The notes beneath the pieces were generated by a model, which did not search any database, was not told where the DNA came from, and saw only the letters and a list, made by a program, of their open reading frames with translations. DNA of 64,000 nt. Origin: Polytrichum commune (taxonomy: Eukaryota; Streptophyta; Polytrichopsida; Polytrichales; Polytrichaceae). Shown piece after piece: positions 1 to 12,685 of the stretch. The position numbers and the translations under genes are program-made. The DNA lies in assembly GCA_950295325.1 (NCBI GenBank), contig OX485803.1:40315554-40379553 (forward strand), given 5' to 3'. Numbering within the stretch: the stretch's first letter is position 1; each line of letters opens with the position of its first letter.

Positions 1-480
1 CCGTCGCGGGTCCGCGCGTTCGCGTTGCGAGTCGGGAGTGCGAGTGCGAGTGCGCGTTGGCGTTGCGAGCGTGCGTGCGTTGCGAGTCTGGAATGAGTTC
101 GCGTTGCGGGCCGGGACTCGTAACCAGTTACCGAGAGGTGTAATGGGAGCCAGGGGCAGTGGCGAGGGGGGGCCGGGGCAGCCAATAAGAGCCGCGCTAG
201 CCTCATCCTGCCCGCGGGAAGCGGCCCGGCCCAATGGGAGCTCGCGGAGCCTCATCCTTGGGTGGCGGGCAGCGGGCAGCGGGGCCGCGGGCTTGTGGTG
301 CTCACGCTCCGAGGAGCGGCCCCGCTATCCTTGAGTTAGCGTTCGCATTTGGCCGGGGACTTAGGGTTTAGGCCTTCTGTGTGACGACTAATTATTCTCT
401 TCGCTTTTGAGCCATGTAGCTTGCTTTTGGGCCACATTGCACCAAAAAGTAGTACTAAGGTGAGACTCTTTTCTTCGTCG
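1..480. promoter_or_regulatory. GC-rich island, possible promoter/5' region
   Basis: The first ~340 bases are very GC- and CpG-rich, with reiterated GCGAGT/GCGTTG-type words, in sharp contrast to the AT-rich DNA that follows. Two CCAAT-type boxes lie inside it (about 181-186 and 231-236), and a telo-box-like TAGGGTTTAG lies at about 362-371. It resembles the promoter or leader of a plant gene. I see no convincing protein: the 98-codon plus-strand frame over it is low-complexity and arginine/glycine-rich. It could serve a gene lying to the left of the window. Orientation is unknown. Confidence 0.35.
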
Positions 481-1537
481 TCTTTCAACCCCTAAATACC
501 GGGGCCTATTTCCAAGAAGTCAAAGCGTTGCATACGAGGGGTCGTCGTTTACACCAAGATCGTGAAGTCGTCTCCAGGCCTTGTAAAATTTGCGATTGGT
601 TGTTGAATCTTTCCTTGAGGGATACTATGAGTAAATGATAAATCTTGAACAATGCATCAAAGATCACTTATGTTGTGTTTGTGTTTTTTTGTAAGGGGAG
701 GGGTAGTTGGGGGAATGGCTCTTTGGTGTGAGTGGTGTTTTCCCATGGCTTGTGTGGTTGAATGAAGCATGTGAACAAACCTTAAAATGTCTAAAATTTG
801 ATTCAATCAAATCTGACATCTTTCATCATACAAATATTAAGATTAGCATGCTTGACACCCTATTTGATTTTTTATACGCAAGATGGGGATGAGTGGCTTT
901 CTGCTTAGCCTCCGATTTCAATGGTTCTCAAGTAATTAGGGCTAAACTTTTCAAGGTGGTTTCTTGACAAACTATAAGTCTACATATGACACATGATGTG
1001 GTTAGGGACTTTGGTTACTTTGCGTGGTTGGCCTCAACCCCGGTCCTATATATTCAAGCACAATTCCTTTCAAGGTTTTGGGATCCTAGGTACATGTAAT
1101 CATGTTTCTCAATGCGATGGAAGTCCATGAGCTTGAAACTTTTTTCTGTTGAAAGTCATGGAATTTGGAGGAGCCCACAATCTAAAGTAGAGTGTGACCT
1201 AGCCTGCAATAATTCTTTATTTGAAATGTGTACACTTTTGGGTGGGCATGTTGTCTCTGACAAGTGGCAACCACGAGTCATGGTTGTGAGGTCAAAAAAG
1301 CTCGATCTTATCCTTGTGGTTCCAGGCATAACTTAGGCGTGGTTGTGAATCGTGATACATAGGCCTCACAATCTTGTATTGTCAATAGAGTTATTTGTAA
1401 AGTAAAGCAGGTGAATCCATTGGTTTAGTCCCAATCCCTGAGTTTATGAGAATTAACAAAAAGTCTTTCAACTTTTTTTGATGCTTAAGTTATCATACAA
1501 AAAGAGTGGTGTAACAACTAAACATCGGTTTTTTTAG

Positions 1538-1608
1538 GGGTTAGTTTTCATGTAGGCCGCTTGCCCACTAGAATTTAGTGGGCGGGCGGCCTACATGGAA
1601 ACTAACCC
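1538..1608. repeat. Short perfect-ended hairpin (foldback MITE-like)
   Basis: A 71-bp palindrome. The left arm, starting GGGTTAGTTTTCATGTAGGC, is matched by the reverse complement ending at 1608. About 33 bp pair on each side with a few mismatches, around a loop near GAATTT. The GGG...CCC ends resemble those of the larger TIR elements in this window, so this may be an extreme deletion derivative of such an element. It could equally be a non-mobile hairpin. Confidence 0.6.
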
Positions 1609-2398
1609 TAACTTGTCCTACTTGGATGGGTGGACCAAGTTGACTTTGCATAGGTTGATTGGGGATTTGAGACAACATGTTCCATGCACATACCTTATTT
1701 CAGAATCTAATATTCTCTCCAAATTTGAGAGATGAAAAGAGGAGGTCTCAAAATAGGCTCCGATACACGACAACCTGAAAAGCTCAATAAAAAGTATTCT
1801 CAAAGAAGGACCGAACCCATGGTTTCATCCCTCGTTGAGAGCCTTTATGGATAACTCTAATGGACGAAAAAACATTGATGAATATATGTCACTTCATAAT
1901 CAAGTTGGGGAACAAATACTAATTCTACATCGGTTTTGGTGAATAAAGTGCCGCACTGCAATCCACATGAATTAGTTTTGGAACTACATCATAGTAGTAC
2001 ACTACGTGGGCATTATTTCTTGATTCCCCTTGGGTTGTCCTGGTACACCTGGATAGGTTGTATTTTGGATTCTTTCTTGCAGTTGAATTTTCAATTTGTG
2101 CCCCCAAAAAAACATAGTAGTACTCTACACTATGTGGACATTTTTACTTATTGAAAATGTAGTTACTTTTAAAACACTTGGGAACCAAGGGAATAGAAGA
2201 AGCCCACCGTAGACTTGTCACTTCTCATGGCTTTATGAGCCCTCTTATATTCATACATCGGTTGTCTTGACAAAGTCATGATATTTTTTGTAAATGTTAT
2301 GTAGCTCATATATCTAGTGTGGACAAAAAACTGGGGAATAGGATCAATGACTTAGCATTAAGTTCGTCAAAACTTAATTACGTTCAGTTTTGGAATCA

Positions 2399-2545
2399 TT
2401 ACAAGGATCATGGGTCGTTAGCATTGGTTTTCGGTCACTCGAGTTAGATTTTAGGTATCTAAATAAATTGTTGTAATGGATTTAGACACCTAAAATCTAT
2501 TTCAAATGGTCAAAAACCAACGCTAACAACCTATGATTCTTGTAG
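2399..2545. repeat. Foldback element (~147 bp)
   Basis: Two arms of roughly 63 bp (2401-2463 and 2482-2545) are reverse complements with scattered mismatches, including paired tracts GTTAGCATTGGTTTT / AAAACCAACGCTAAC and TTAGATTTTAGGT / ACCTAAAATCTA. They flank an ~18-bp spacer. This is the structure of a foldback MITE. No coding capacity and no clear target duplication were seen. Confidence 0.65.
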
Positions 2546-5500
2546 CAAATGTTTTATCTACATTGATCATAACATAGTTTGTTTTGAGTTCTCTTTTGGG
2601 AACAATTTTGTAGATTATTTTGTATTATTCTTTTATTTGTCCCTAACTTATATTATTATTATTCTTCACACATTACTCAGTGCTTCCAAAAAGCTACCAC
2701 ATTGAGTCAATATGTTGAACTGAACTTATCAAATTAACTAGTTGTATTTCATGTCTCATGAACTTTATGGTTCTCTAGATGTTATAGTAAATTCCGTTTC
2801 ATTTCATCAGTACCTACTTTGTTCATCCGTACATTATAATGTTACTTTAAAATTATACATTGTGTGGTACTTGTGATTGTAAGTTGATACGCGGCAACCA
2901 TATGTTGTAGTATCAAGAATTTAGCCTACCCAAAGATGCTTATTGAGCCCTAGATTGTGACTTGTAACATAACATAAGGTGGTAGATGAATCAAAATTTC
3001 CAATCATGCAACCTTCTTTAAAACAATTTCAAGAGGATCCATTCATACAACACTTTCAAAGGGGTTGCTATTGTTTGCTTTTCATAACAATTGGCAACCT
3101 TAGGAGTTACCTTAATAGCGGTATGAAAAAGGAAGTGATGGATTGGGATTCGTGGCACGTATGTTAGGGTTCTTATTAGAAAACCATGTCCTTTCTAGGT
3201 GTATGGTTGTTTTATACCAACTTAACCCCTAAAGGCTTGTGCAATTCAAACTAGGTCACCAAATGGTTCATATGGGTCGTCTTCTTGTCACTTACTAGAC
3301 TACTTTGGGGTCTTTGATGTTTATTTTGTGGTCGACTTTGCTTGAATGTGGAACTCCAAATTATGATAGCAAGGGCACTCCATTTTGAGTGTTGGATAAG
3401 AAAGATGAATACCAGATGAGGGGGATAACCTTAATTGAATTTAGGCTCAAAACCATGTCCTTTGAATAGGGTTTAGCATTTGGATTCTAGGTGAATATTC
3501 CAAATCCGAGTACAACTGCTCCTATCCATAATCTAGAGTTTAAATGATAGGATATTTGAATGCCATTAAAGTCATTGGTTGTTTCATGTATTTCCCCCCT
3601 AAAATATGTGAAAGTGGACATGCTTGTTGTCTTTGCCAATGGTGATTAACATGTTGACAAAGTGTACAAGTAGATACTCATCAATTTAAATTTATATATT
3701 GGAATATTATAAAAGTATTGTACAAAATATTCATAATTATAAAAACATCAAAACATATAAAATCATGAAAAGCTATAGATAATACTCCTAATCTTTCACA
3801 CAATGAGAATTTGGTAGGGGATAAGACTTGTCTTAATTTTCATTTTCTCTAGATTTGGCTCGTGGAGTTGACAACTCAATAGCACTTGAACCAATCCCCA
3901 CCCACCAAGTTCTCGATCCTCTATGAGATTTGGATTCAGGATGGGGTGACCTTGCTCAAATAGCGGGTTTTTAAGTTTCACCTTCAAAATCCATGATTGC
4001 CACTTAAGCGTTACTGAAAATGAACTTAGCATTGTCACTTTTGTGCATATGATGAGAAGTTGGCCAAAGGCAATCATCATAGCGAGACCATAGCCCTCTA
4101 CATGGAAATGTAGAGGAAACATGGGGAATGATATCCAATACACATTCAATGACGAAGTTTCCCTTCACTTGCCGAACAATTGTGAATGTATGTATGGAAG
4201 GTAAAAGGATGGAATGTTGGATATTGGATTGGAGATTAGATGTCTCTTTAGACTCAAAAGCTACCATGCCTAACACCACTCCCATGTTGGTTCATGACAA
4301 CCCTAAAAAACATCACCCTTAGAAAAGAAAGTGAAACACAAACAATAAGGACTTACACATGATTGCACAATATTCTCTTGCATGGATTTTGATGCTTGCA
4401 TCAATGTGCGTTTGCTTTCAACATGGGGGTTCCATTCTTCATACATTGTACAAACTAACGTGAGTGTAAAAGGGGGTATTATTTAAGACCTTGGTGTAAA
4501 TAGTATATAAGGGAGAGATCCCCCCCTTCTCTAGTGTCATTACCTACAAAAAGGATGTCGAGAATCTAAAGTAGAAGTAGATGTATAAAAACGAGTCCTT
4601 GAGTTTAGAAATGTCTTTTAACAACATACTTATGTTATAAGCTCGTATTATTACAAGTTACATCAGATGAATTAAAAAACTTTCAGTAATTTTCTTGATG
4701 AAGAGTGGAAATGGATTGTGTACATAATAAAGACCTTTTTTTCTTTTGCATGGTTTTGTATTTTATGTAGGTAGTGGAAGCATTTATCACATTAAGTTAA
4801 AAACCTTTATATATATGTATACACACACATGAGTGTATTATCTAGCTTACTTTAATCAAAGCTCAACTCATTACTTTAGGTTAAGGAGGTTTTAGAATCC
4901 ACATTCAGAAGATGTGTTTCGAGATTCAACTTTGAAATTTCAAAGTGCTTTATCGAATACGATACAAGGAGGGTCATGGACTGTGGTTTTCTACGTGGGT
5001 CCCTTTAGGGAACCTAGTTCTTTTTGGGGCACATTTGATGGTATAATGTCATAACATGATGTGCTTGACCAATGATTGTGTAATGCCTTGCAAAAAAGAA
5101 CCGGGACACACTTTTCAAATGCCGTAATAACCTTTATTAACCATGTAATTTTGCTAAGTTCCACTTGTCACTTATCTTAGGCATGAGAATAAATAAGTTA
5201 AGGGTCGGGGGTTAACATGTTATGATCTTCACAAATTGATGGTTTTAGTTTTAGTGTTGTGGCAATGTCCTCATGACACATGGATTTTTATTAACCTAGA
5301 ATGGATGAGAAAACACAAGGTTTAGTAATGTTATGTCAACTTATGTTAATCGATTTTATTTATTTATTTGTATTATGCCACATGTTGTTGTTGTTGCATT
5401 GGTTGGGACCAAACAAATTCCCACGTGGAGATTATGTCTCATCACTCAAAAGTGTAGAACTAGACATGTAGCCCTATGAACAATACTAAGTTAGGGTCGT

Positions 5501-7837
5501 GGTACACTAGAGCTTAAGGGCCCATGACATGTGATATACAAATGCAAAACCAATGGTTGTGACAAGCAATTAGATTGCCATAAGCTTCTTAAAATCTTAT
5601 GTTGCCATGGTGGGGTCCCATACTATCTACTAATTTGGATTGTCCATGAAATATGTTACGATCCTTCACATGGTCCACTGTCACTTTACACTAGGCTTGA
5701 GTGCATTTCAATTGCAAAATTATATTTCTATTTCCCACGGTAGGGCCTTTGAATGATTTTCAAGGGCCCTGACATTTTTCATGGTCACGGCTCTTGGTGT
5801 GTGCGTGTGCTTGGCAAGGAATTGGGGCCCTCCCTTGCATTATACTCTTGAAAACACAAAACAATTGTGCATGTTACACATGAACTGGTTGAGTTTGAGA
5901 AATTACCGGTTGAACTCAAGACGTTGGGAAAATAATCGATCATTTTAGAGGAATATGTGGAATATACCTCAAATTATCAAAGAAAATTGGAAGATCACAA
6001 CATGTCACCAGTTGGACTTGGAAACACTAGGATTTTGATTGGTTATGCCCAAAAATCTCCCCAAACATTGCTAAAGGGCAATAGAACTCTCCACCATGTT
6101 GTTCATGTGCACTTCTTAAATGAAGTTATGACTTTAGTCTAAAAATACGAGGTTTGGAAATGCGTTCTTCATTTTGATTGGGCTCAAAACCATGCAGCAC
6201 ATAGGTCCCATAATGGTTTTTACTTGTGAGTTGGGGGGGGGGGTGCACCTTTCATAACATGTCGGAGTACATGTGAGTGTACAATAGAGGTATACATTTG
6301 ATCTTTGTTGTATTATGTATACATATGTTACACAAATTATAACTCCTAGTTATGTACATGGATGAAGGACCTCTCAAAAATATACAACATTTTGTACTTG
6401 TATGGCAGTGTCATTAGACTTTATGGGATAAGTATTTCATATTAGATGAAACTAGGATGAATAAATTTTGCATTTCCTTATCTCATCCATGCATGCATGG
6501 AAGAGGCAATATTAGGATTTTGGAAAGGATCATTGAGTTGAGAACGAGGTTGCTTCTTGCTCAGGGTTGCATGAGGAGCATGCTATGCTTCTTTGGAGAG
6601 GTTGATCAAAGGGGATGTGTATGGTTGATGCATGTAGTGATTGTAGGCATTAGGTGACTTAGAAGTTAGGTCTTGTCGCAAAGGTCAACAAAAAAATTCA
6701 TTGAAATTGCGAAGGTGCTCAAAATTCCTCCTTTCCTCATTTGATTATGTGTGTTTCACATTGCCCTACCTCCTTTTGGGTGCTTGTCACGTGAGTGGTT
6801 TTGTGTACGTGATTGTGGAAGCAACAATAGGTGTTTATACACAAGTTCTTCCATCAACTAAATTGTTGGTTTTGAATAGAGAGATGACTCCTTGTCTTGA
6901 CTTCAAATTAAGTTGTGGCTATCATCAAAGCATGCATGGTAGAGACTAATTGATAAGTGGAATAAAATGGGCCAAGTAGCTTTTGTTTGTTCAAGATATT
7001 TTGAGATGAGATTGCTATCAAAACTATAAGATGCAGGCAAGGAAAGTCAAGACAAGAACACACCTAAAGCTAAAATTGTCAAAAAGTGGTAGACTAAAAA
7101 ATCAAGGTCCAATTAGGTTTAGTTTGTTGAGAGGGTCTATAAGAGCGTAGAAAATTTGGTAATTGTTGGGTGGAGTAAATGGATCCAATTGACTTGATGG
7201 ACCGTCCTTCAAACGTGGAGACTTGCTTATGTTGGTATCAAAAAGGCCAACAACAAGTTGGACTTACTATCTTACTATTCATTTGATGCAAAACTTATGA
7301 TCTTACCAATGTTTTGAAACAATAAGTACATTAGCTTTTATGACATATATTGTAGACTTAGATACATATGAGTTATATCCCTGTCAACGACTTTATGATG
7401 AATGCTAGGGCTTTGCATTTTACATATGATAGGGGTTGAGTATCAATTAAAAGTATATTTATATACTTATATGTTAATGACCATATATGAATGTAATTTT
7501 TTTTTTATGCATACATATCGACACTTGTATTTTTATCATTAAGATTGTACATGTATTATTTGACTTTACAAAAAAAAATGGTTTGCAGGGTTTTTTTTAG
7601 AGTTTGTTGCAAACGCATGTGATTTTCTATTTTAATGAAAGGTGCAGCCCCCAGGGTTTTTTACAAAACCATAGTCGAATAAATTATTTCAAAGACTTCT
7701 TTTTAGCACACGGAATATTTTATTATATTCCAGGTTTTCAAGTTTTTGAGAATTTCAACATATCTCAAAGTAATATCATAAACATTGAAAACATCATGGT
7801 ACTGCGGTAAGAGTTATTAAACCTCAAAAAACATGTA

Positions 7838-8220
7838 GGGTGGATTTACATTAGGGTTTAAAACACATCTTAATGGAGTTGACTTTTGGATTCAAGATTA
7901 GTTTTTAAAACTAGGAGTATATTTTTGAGTGGGGCCTTGCTTTGTAAATGTACTCCGGGGTTCACAGATGAGCTCGCAACTATGTTCAAGGTGAAGCGTC
8001 ACTCATGCACGCCAACCTTCCCAAACTTGTGTCATTTCTCTCTTTGAGTGGGACCACCAAGTTTTGCAGGAAAATGATGCTCAATGAGGGTCAAATTGTT
8101 CTTTCAAATATTGGATCCAAACCCTAGTGTAAAATCCTTGGGTCCAAAATTTTGCTCTTGGCCAATAGAATCTTTAGATTTTTGTAGTTTTTGGTCTTAT
8201 ACCCTAGTGTAAACCCACCC
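7838..8220. mobile_element. MITE with ~20-bp TIRs
   Basis: The terminal sequence GGGTGGATTTACATTAGGGT (7838-7857) is repeated in inverted orientation at 8201-8220 with two mismatches. Flanking triplets are GTA on the left and TTA on the right, close to a TWA target duplication, so a PIF/Harbinger (Tourist-type) assignment is plausible. It is 383 bp long, with no transposase. A second internal copy of the CCCTAGTGTAAA word at about 8112 suggests internal rearrangement. Confidence 0.6.
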
Positions 8221-9423
8221 TTAATTAACTCTAATATAACACTATATGCTTTTAAGTCCGTGTTGTTCATGTTCGCATATGAGGGGTTAAGCAAACATGG
8301 TTAATTCCTGTTGGTCCCACCTTGTCCTCTTTGTTCTCTCTTTATATGGCCCCTTCTTTTATGGACCATTTTTTAAGTTTTATATTGTTTGTTCCTTGTC
8401 CCCCTTCATTTAGCATATATTTGACATCTTAACTAAGAGTATGAAGTGGATGTCTAGCTAGCTAAAGTTGCATGGAAGGTCCTTGAAGAAATAGCTTAAC
8501 ATGCTGAACAAGTTTGAACATTGTCTCCTAAATTGTGCTACCCTAGAAACCTTAACATTAACATGCTACCCTCACTACAACCATGAAGAAAGGGGTTTCC
8601 TCAAAAGCTATGAGTTGGTAACCCTTAGTACATGCAGCATAGCCCTTTAATAGTTGTGTATAAGTGCAAGAAAAATGGCTAAGGATTTGTGTAGCATCCA
8701 TGTAAACTAAAGGTGAAAATGTTGGGAACATTTTATGACTAAAGAACTTCTTTTTCATCAAATTTGATCCCATAATAAGTATCAAAAACGACAACGTACT
8801 CAATCTTGTGAGATTGAGTTGAGAATATGTTGACTTTAGGTTGAGCTCATGAATGTTTAGGAGCATGTTTTTACTCGATTCCCTAATATGGTTGTCATAA
8901 ATACTTAGCTAGAAAGGTCACTACTAGACACTATGTTGGACTTTGGCTTTAAGTCTTAAAAAGATCCACTATTGTGGGCACTTTCAACTTCGCAAACACT
9001 TTTAGCCAATGGAATGGTTTGGAGATTGTCACATCCATTAGCAATATTAAATCGCAAAAATAATGATTTCAAGTTTCAAAATCAAGGTTGAGATGCAAAA
9101 GCTATAAGTGGTCAAAGTAAAGATTTTCTTTCTTTTTAAATGATTGCATAGGCATTATTCAACTTTAGGAGAATTATGGGTGGGACCAGGAATCTGTCAA
9201 AGAAAATTCTTAGACATTTCTCGGGTGGTGTTTTGGCTCTCCGGATTCAAGCTAAAAGTATAGGCCTTACTGTAATGAATTTATTGCTAGTTGTGGGTTC
9301 ACAAAAGGTTATGGACCCAAGAATACATGTTAAGTATACATGGATTGCTAAGCTAAGTATATTGAGTTGTTGCAAGCTAAGTTGCCTAATAAGTAGTGAG
9401 TCAGATGTTGGCTAGTATTGTAC
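8221..9423. other. Intergenic, part of a dispersed repeat
   Basis: No gene was recognised. Roughly 8.94-9.15 kb resembles 41.69-41.90 kb: both share a TTGTGGGCACTT start, a GAGATGCAAA(A/T)G word and an A-rich stretch ending near an ATAGGC word. This shows an old dispersed repeat whose continuation in this copy resumes near 11.05 kb. The minus-strand ORF at 8558-8866 is not recognisable. Confidence 0.4.
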
Positions 9424-9426
9424 TAA

Positions 9427-10322
9427 GGGCCAAGTTCCATGTGCCGGTCCCGGTCCGTTTTTTTCAAAATAAGGTAGGGGTGGCAATTTCCGTCCAAATT
9501 TCAGATGTGCCTAGTTGGGATGTTGAAATTATTTTTTTATAAATTTTGAGCGCTCTGCAAAGCTGGTGCAAGAGCAACTATGAAAAAATAAAAAATTTCC
9601 AGCATGTTTATGATTTCCTACAAATTTTTAAAGGAAACCTTGTAGAGTGACCAACACTCGCACATAGGGTACGTGGTATATCCACAGGGTGGATTTCTAG
9701 AACCGACCGCTGGCAGCCAATGAAATGCTGGCAGCGCTGTGAACGGTAAAAACACCTTGATAGGTGCTTCCGACATAGGAGTCGACTTTAGGACCCGCAC
9801 GGAAATTGCCACCCCTACCTTAAATGGGTGGGCCGGTGAAAAGAGGGTGGTGCCATGTGCCCATCCCTCCCACCCAAGGACCAGCACCCCCCATGGATGG
9901 GTGTCCCACATTTTGTGTTATGCAAGAATGGGTGCCAAAGGACCGGCGATCCTAACGGTCACAAGAAGGACATGTGCTGATTAGAAAGCTCCGGTGACCG
10001 GATTGGCCGGTCACCTAGGGTACACCCTTGGATACTAAAGGCCACTTTGTTCTTCTAGTCCCTTCTTTTGAGTACTCCTAGGGAACGTGTATTTTATGAT
10101 GTTTTTAGAATCGAGATAACCTTCATTGCCGGTGACCTTCATAAAGTGTCAAGTCTTATCACTCACCAAATTTAGTTAGAAAGTAGGAAATCGGAAAAAA
10201 CCGGCACCCCACATAGAAGTACCCCTCCATAAAATGGGTGACATCACCCATTTTTTGGATGATGTCACCTGTTTCTCACCCATTTAAAAAACGGACCGGG
10301 ACCGGCACATGGAACTTGGCCC
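9427..10322. mobile_element. PIF/Harbinger-like MITE with TAA target duplication
   Basis: The left end begins GGGCCAAGTTCCATGTGCCG and continues through a CGGTCCCGGTCCG block. The exact reverse complement ends at 10322, giving about 32 bp of near-perfect TIR. TAA stands immediately outside both ends (9424-9426 and 10323-10325), the 3-bp TWA target duplication typical of PIF/Harbinger. The element is 896 bp with no transposase frame, so it is non-autonomous. A second TIR element (9471-9821) sits inside its left arm. The near-identity of the TIRs suggests fairly recent insertion. Confidence 0.85.
9471..9821. mobile_element. Nested TIR element inside the 9427-10322 MITE
   Basis: AAGGTAGGGGTGGCAATTTC at 9471-9490, and three more bases, are repeated exactly in inverted orientation at 9799-9821 (23-bp perfect TIRs). 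AAAT flanks both sides (9467-9470 and 9822-9825). The outer element's right arm lacks this block, so the 351-bp unit inserted into the outer MITE afterwards. Its GGTAGG start resembles the elements at 10624 and 52870. Superfamily is uncertain. Confidence 0.75.
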
Positions 10323-10623
10323 TAAGTGTGTTGTTGCTAGATGTAAGAAATATATAGATGTGATACTTGGAATCAATTGGATAGCCTTGGCTATTATTGT
10401 CCAAAACATCACCAAGTTTAAATGGCAACTAATTAAGTTGGATGCCTAGGACACTTGATAACATTACTTAGTAGAGTAAGGCTCTTCCTACATCATCAAG
10501 CTGACACTATAACATGGAGTGTAAAAATTTGCAAGGTGTTGTGGATAGACTTGGCTTCCATGGCCCACCCAATTGAAGGTATGTACTAACTAATGTTATG
10601 TTTGGCAAGCTTGAGTTACTTAA

Positions 10624-10888
10624 GGTAGGAGCACCTTAAACCGAGAAGTTAAGGTATTTGGCATACATGTGGTAGCTATATGAACCGATAAAAAATTATT
10701 CCCATGTAGGAAAATAAAGACCATGTGTACTACATTTTAATTTTTATTCCCCCACCCCAACTTTGAAGTGAAAATTGTGTTGGCACCCAAAACCGTTCGT
10801 GAACATTCTCAAAATCCACATGTACTTATTATGCAAGATTTCGAGTTTGTTGGTTTTAGGTGATTTCTCGGTTTAAGGTGCTCCTACC
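10624..10888. mobile_element. Small TIR element flanked by TTAA
   Basis: GGTAGGAGCACCTTAAACCG begins at 10624 and its reverse complement ends at 10888. The inverted match spans 24 bp (through GAGAA) and is perfect. TTAA lies immediately outside on both sides. A TTAA duplication is the signature of piggyBac, but TTAA is self-palindromic, so a 2- or 3-bp duplication (Tc1/mariner TA, Harbinger TAA/TTA) cannot be excluded. It is 265 bp and non-coding. Confidence 0.75.
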
Positions 10889-10892
10889 TTAA

Positions 10893-12685
10893 TTGATTTA
10901 CGGGCGAACCAATTGCATGTTTATCTAGGCACACATGCAACTTGTCATATTAGTTAATTTTTTGACCTATATTGCTCCAGTTGGGAGTCTGTCCATTTTT
11001 GGAAGTGGAACTCCTAGCTGAAGTTGTATAATGCTATGAATTGTGTTATCTACTGAACCTAGAATGGTGTTCATACTTTGAACACATTGTCCAATCTCTT
11101 TGTAAGACATGCCATTTCAGAGTCCGTTCATAACTACAAGCCTTGCCATATACCCACATGCCTTGAAGCCAAATTTTGAAACTCAGAACTACAGTTATCT
11201 TTAGTGCTTACCTCCCAGAAAACCAACAAGTTCGCTCCATCTTCACTGTTTCATCACGGCCCAAAACAGAAACTTTACTTCGATTATGTCTTCGACTATG
11301 CCTCCGATTACTGGAGCCTAGATGTTGGCAGAAGACTGTGCTGGTGAGCTTTCATTTATCCTGCACCTGCACTTAATACAGTTGAGGATAACAGTTTGGA
11401 TGTTGCATGCAGCGCTATATAACTGCAAGTAACAATTGTTGGGATTTATCAACGTTGCAGGCAGAAAAGCTATCCTTAAAAGATTGGGACCAACCATCCA
11501 GTGTTTGGAGATGCATCTTGTCTTTGGTGTGTTGGCCGGAAACTCTCCGGTTCCAACATATACTAACGGATATAGACATGCTAGGCCCACCAATCTTGTG
11601 GCTCCCTTGCGGCTGCCAAGAAGTGCCCAAGCTCAATCTACATGCTCTCAAGAGGAAATGATCAAACTCAGAGACAAAACTTTGGTAAGGTTGAGAATAG
11701 AAAAATGAACTCTTTACCCTTTGTTTATTTATAGGTTCTAACATGGGAGAGGCAAGCTCTACAAGACTAGATATACATTGACACTCTTGATTTTCCTTGT
11801 GTTCCACCGTCTATCCTGATCTATCAAGGATAGCTCAATGAACTAGAACCTTGGGAGGATTATGATAAATCAATTTTGTCATCTACACCAACTGTTGTTT
11901 TTCTTACTTGTCTCAGGTTTGCTTTGAACAGGATACATATGTCATCCCATAAATTGCAGTAAAACCAACTTAGGAACTGGTGGAGTCCTATTGGCCGCAG
12001 ACCTGTCTTCCAACTCTAAACTGAAGCTTAAGTATACATAAGATGCATAGCAACTGAGCTCTGCTTGCGACAAGTACACCATCTAGAGAGTGGATGGAAG
12101 GGATATGGATGTGAGACATATCTGACCTCCGATCAGCAGCGATTCAGGTCTGATGTGCTACAGATAGGTTGTGCTTGTGTTATTCTCCACGTCTGCATTT
12201 CCTCTTCTGGTGCACTTGAATTAGCTGGGGATGCCACTAGATGACAAGCTCCGAGGCCAGAGCAACTTCGTTTGAAGAACGGAAGGTGTTAGTTACGAGG
12301 TTGTTCTATTCCAGATGCCTCTCAGAGAGGAAATAAGTAGCTCTTCCATAGTGACATGGTTGTCGGACTCATTTGATGTCGATGCCATTGGGGATATCGC
12401 AAAGAGCTAAAATTAGGATCGAGAAAGTCAACGTACCACATTAAGAGCTGTCTGCTTGATTGAGAACAGATTTTCCCATTAGAAACACAGTTCCAAATTT
12501 CCAATCCGTTCCTAACGTAGGGGGGTCGCTAATTTTGGCATTCCGACTGCTCCTTTGACAAAAAGTTTGCAACCTGGTCTCTGCCGAAGGAATTTCAAGA
12601 CGGGAACGAGATTCAATTGCAGATTCAATTGCAGGACCGAGATTCAACAGTGACAATTGCCAGGGATACACAAAGACATAAACGC
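10893..12685. other. Region 3' of the At3g27390-like gene, no other gene recognised
   Basis: The first part (about 11.05-11.17 kb) continues the dispersed repeat seen at 41.9-42.0 kb. Overlapping small frames at 11.18-11.81 kb and 12.3-12.67 kb occur on both strands, but none resembles a known family and the GC content is only mildly raised. Some of 12.0-12.68 kb is likely the 3' UTR or downstream flank of the minus-strand gene ending at 12686. Confidence 0.4.

Larger units (their letters stand above)
481..7837. other. AT-rich intergenic stretch, no supported gene
   Basis: No reading frame here resembles a known protein and none is longer than about 120 codons. Apart from the two foldbacks listed separately (1538-1608 and 2399-2545) I see only simple sequence such as a G-run near 6234-6241 and T/A runs. 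It is probably old, decayed repeat DNA. Confidence 0.5.

Noticed and set aside
38-334. 98-codon ORF in the GC-rich island
   Set aside because: Open only because GC-rich DNA lacks stops. Low-complexity Arg/Gly/Ala product.
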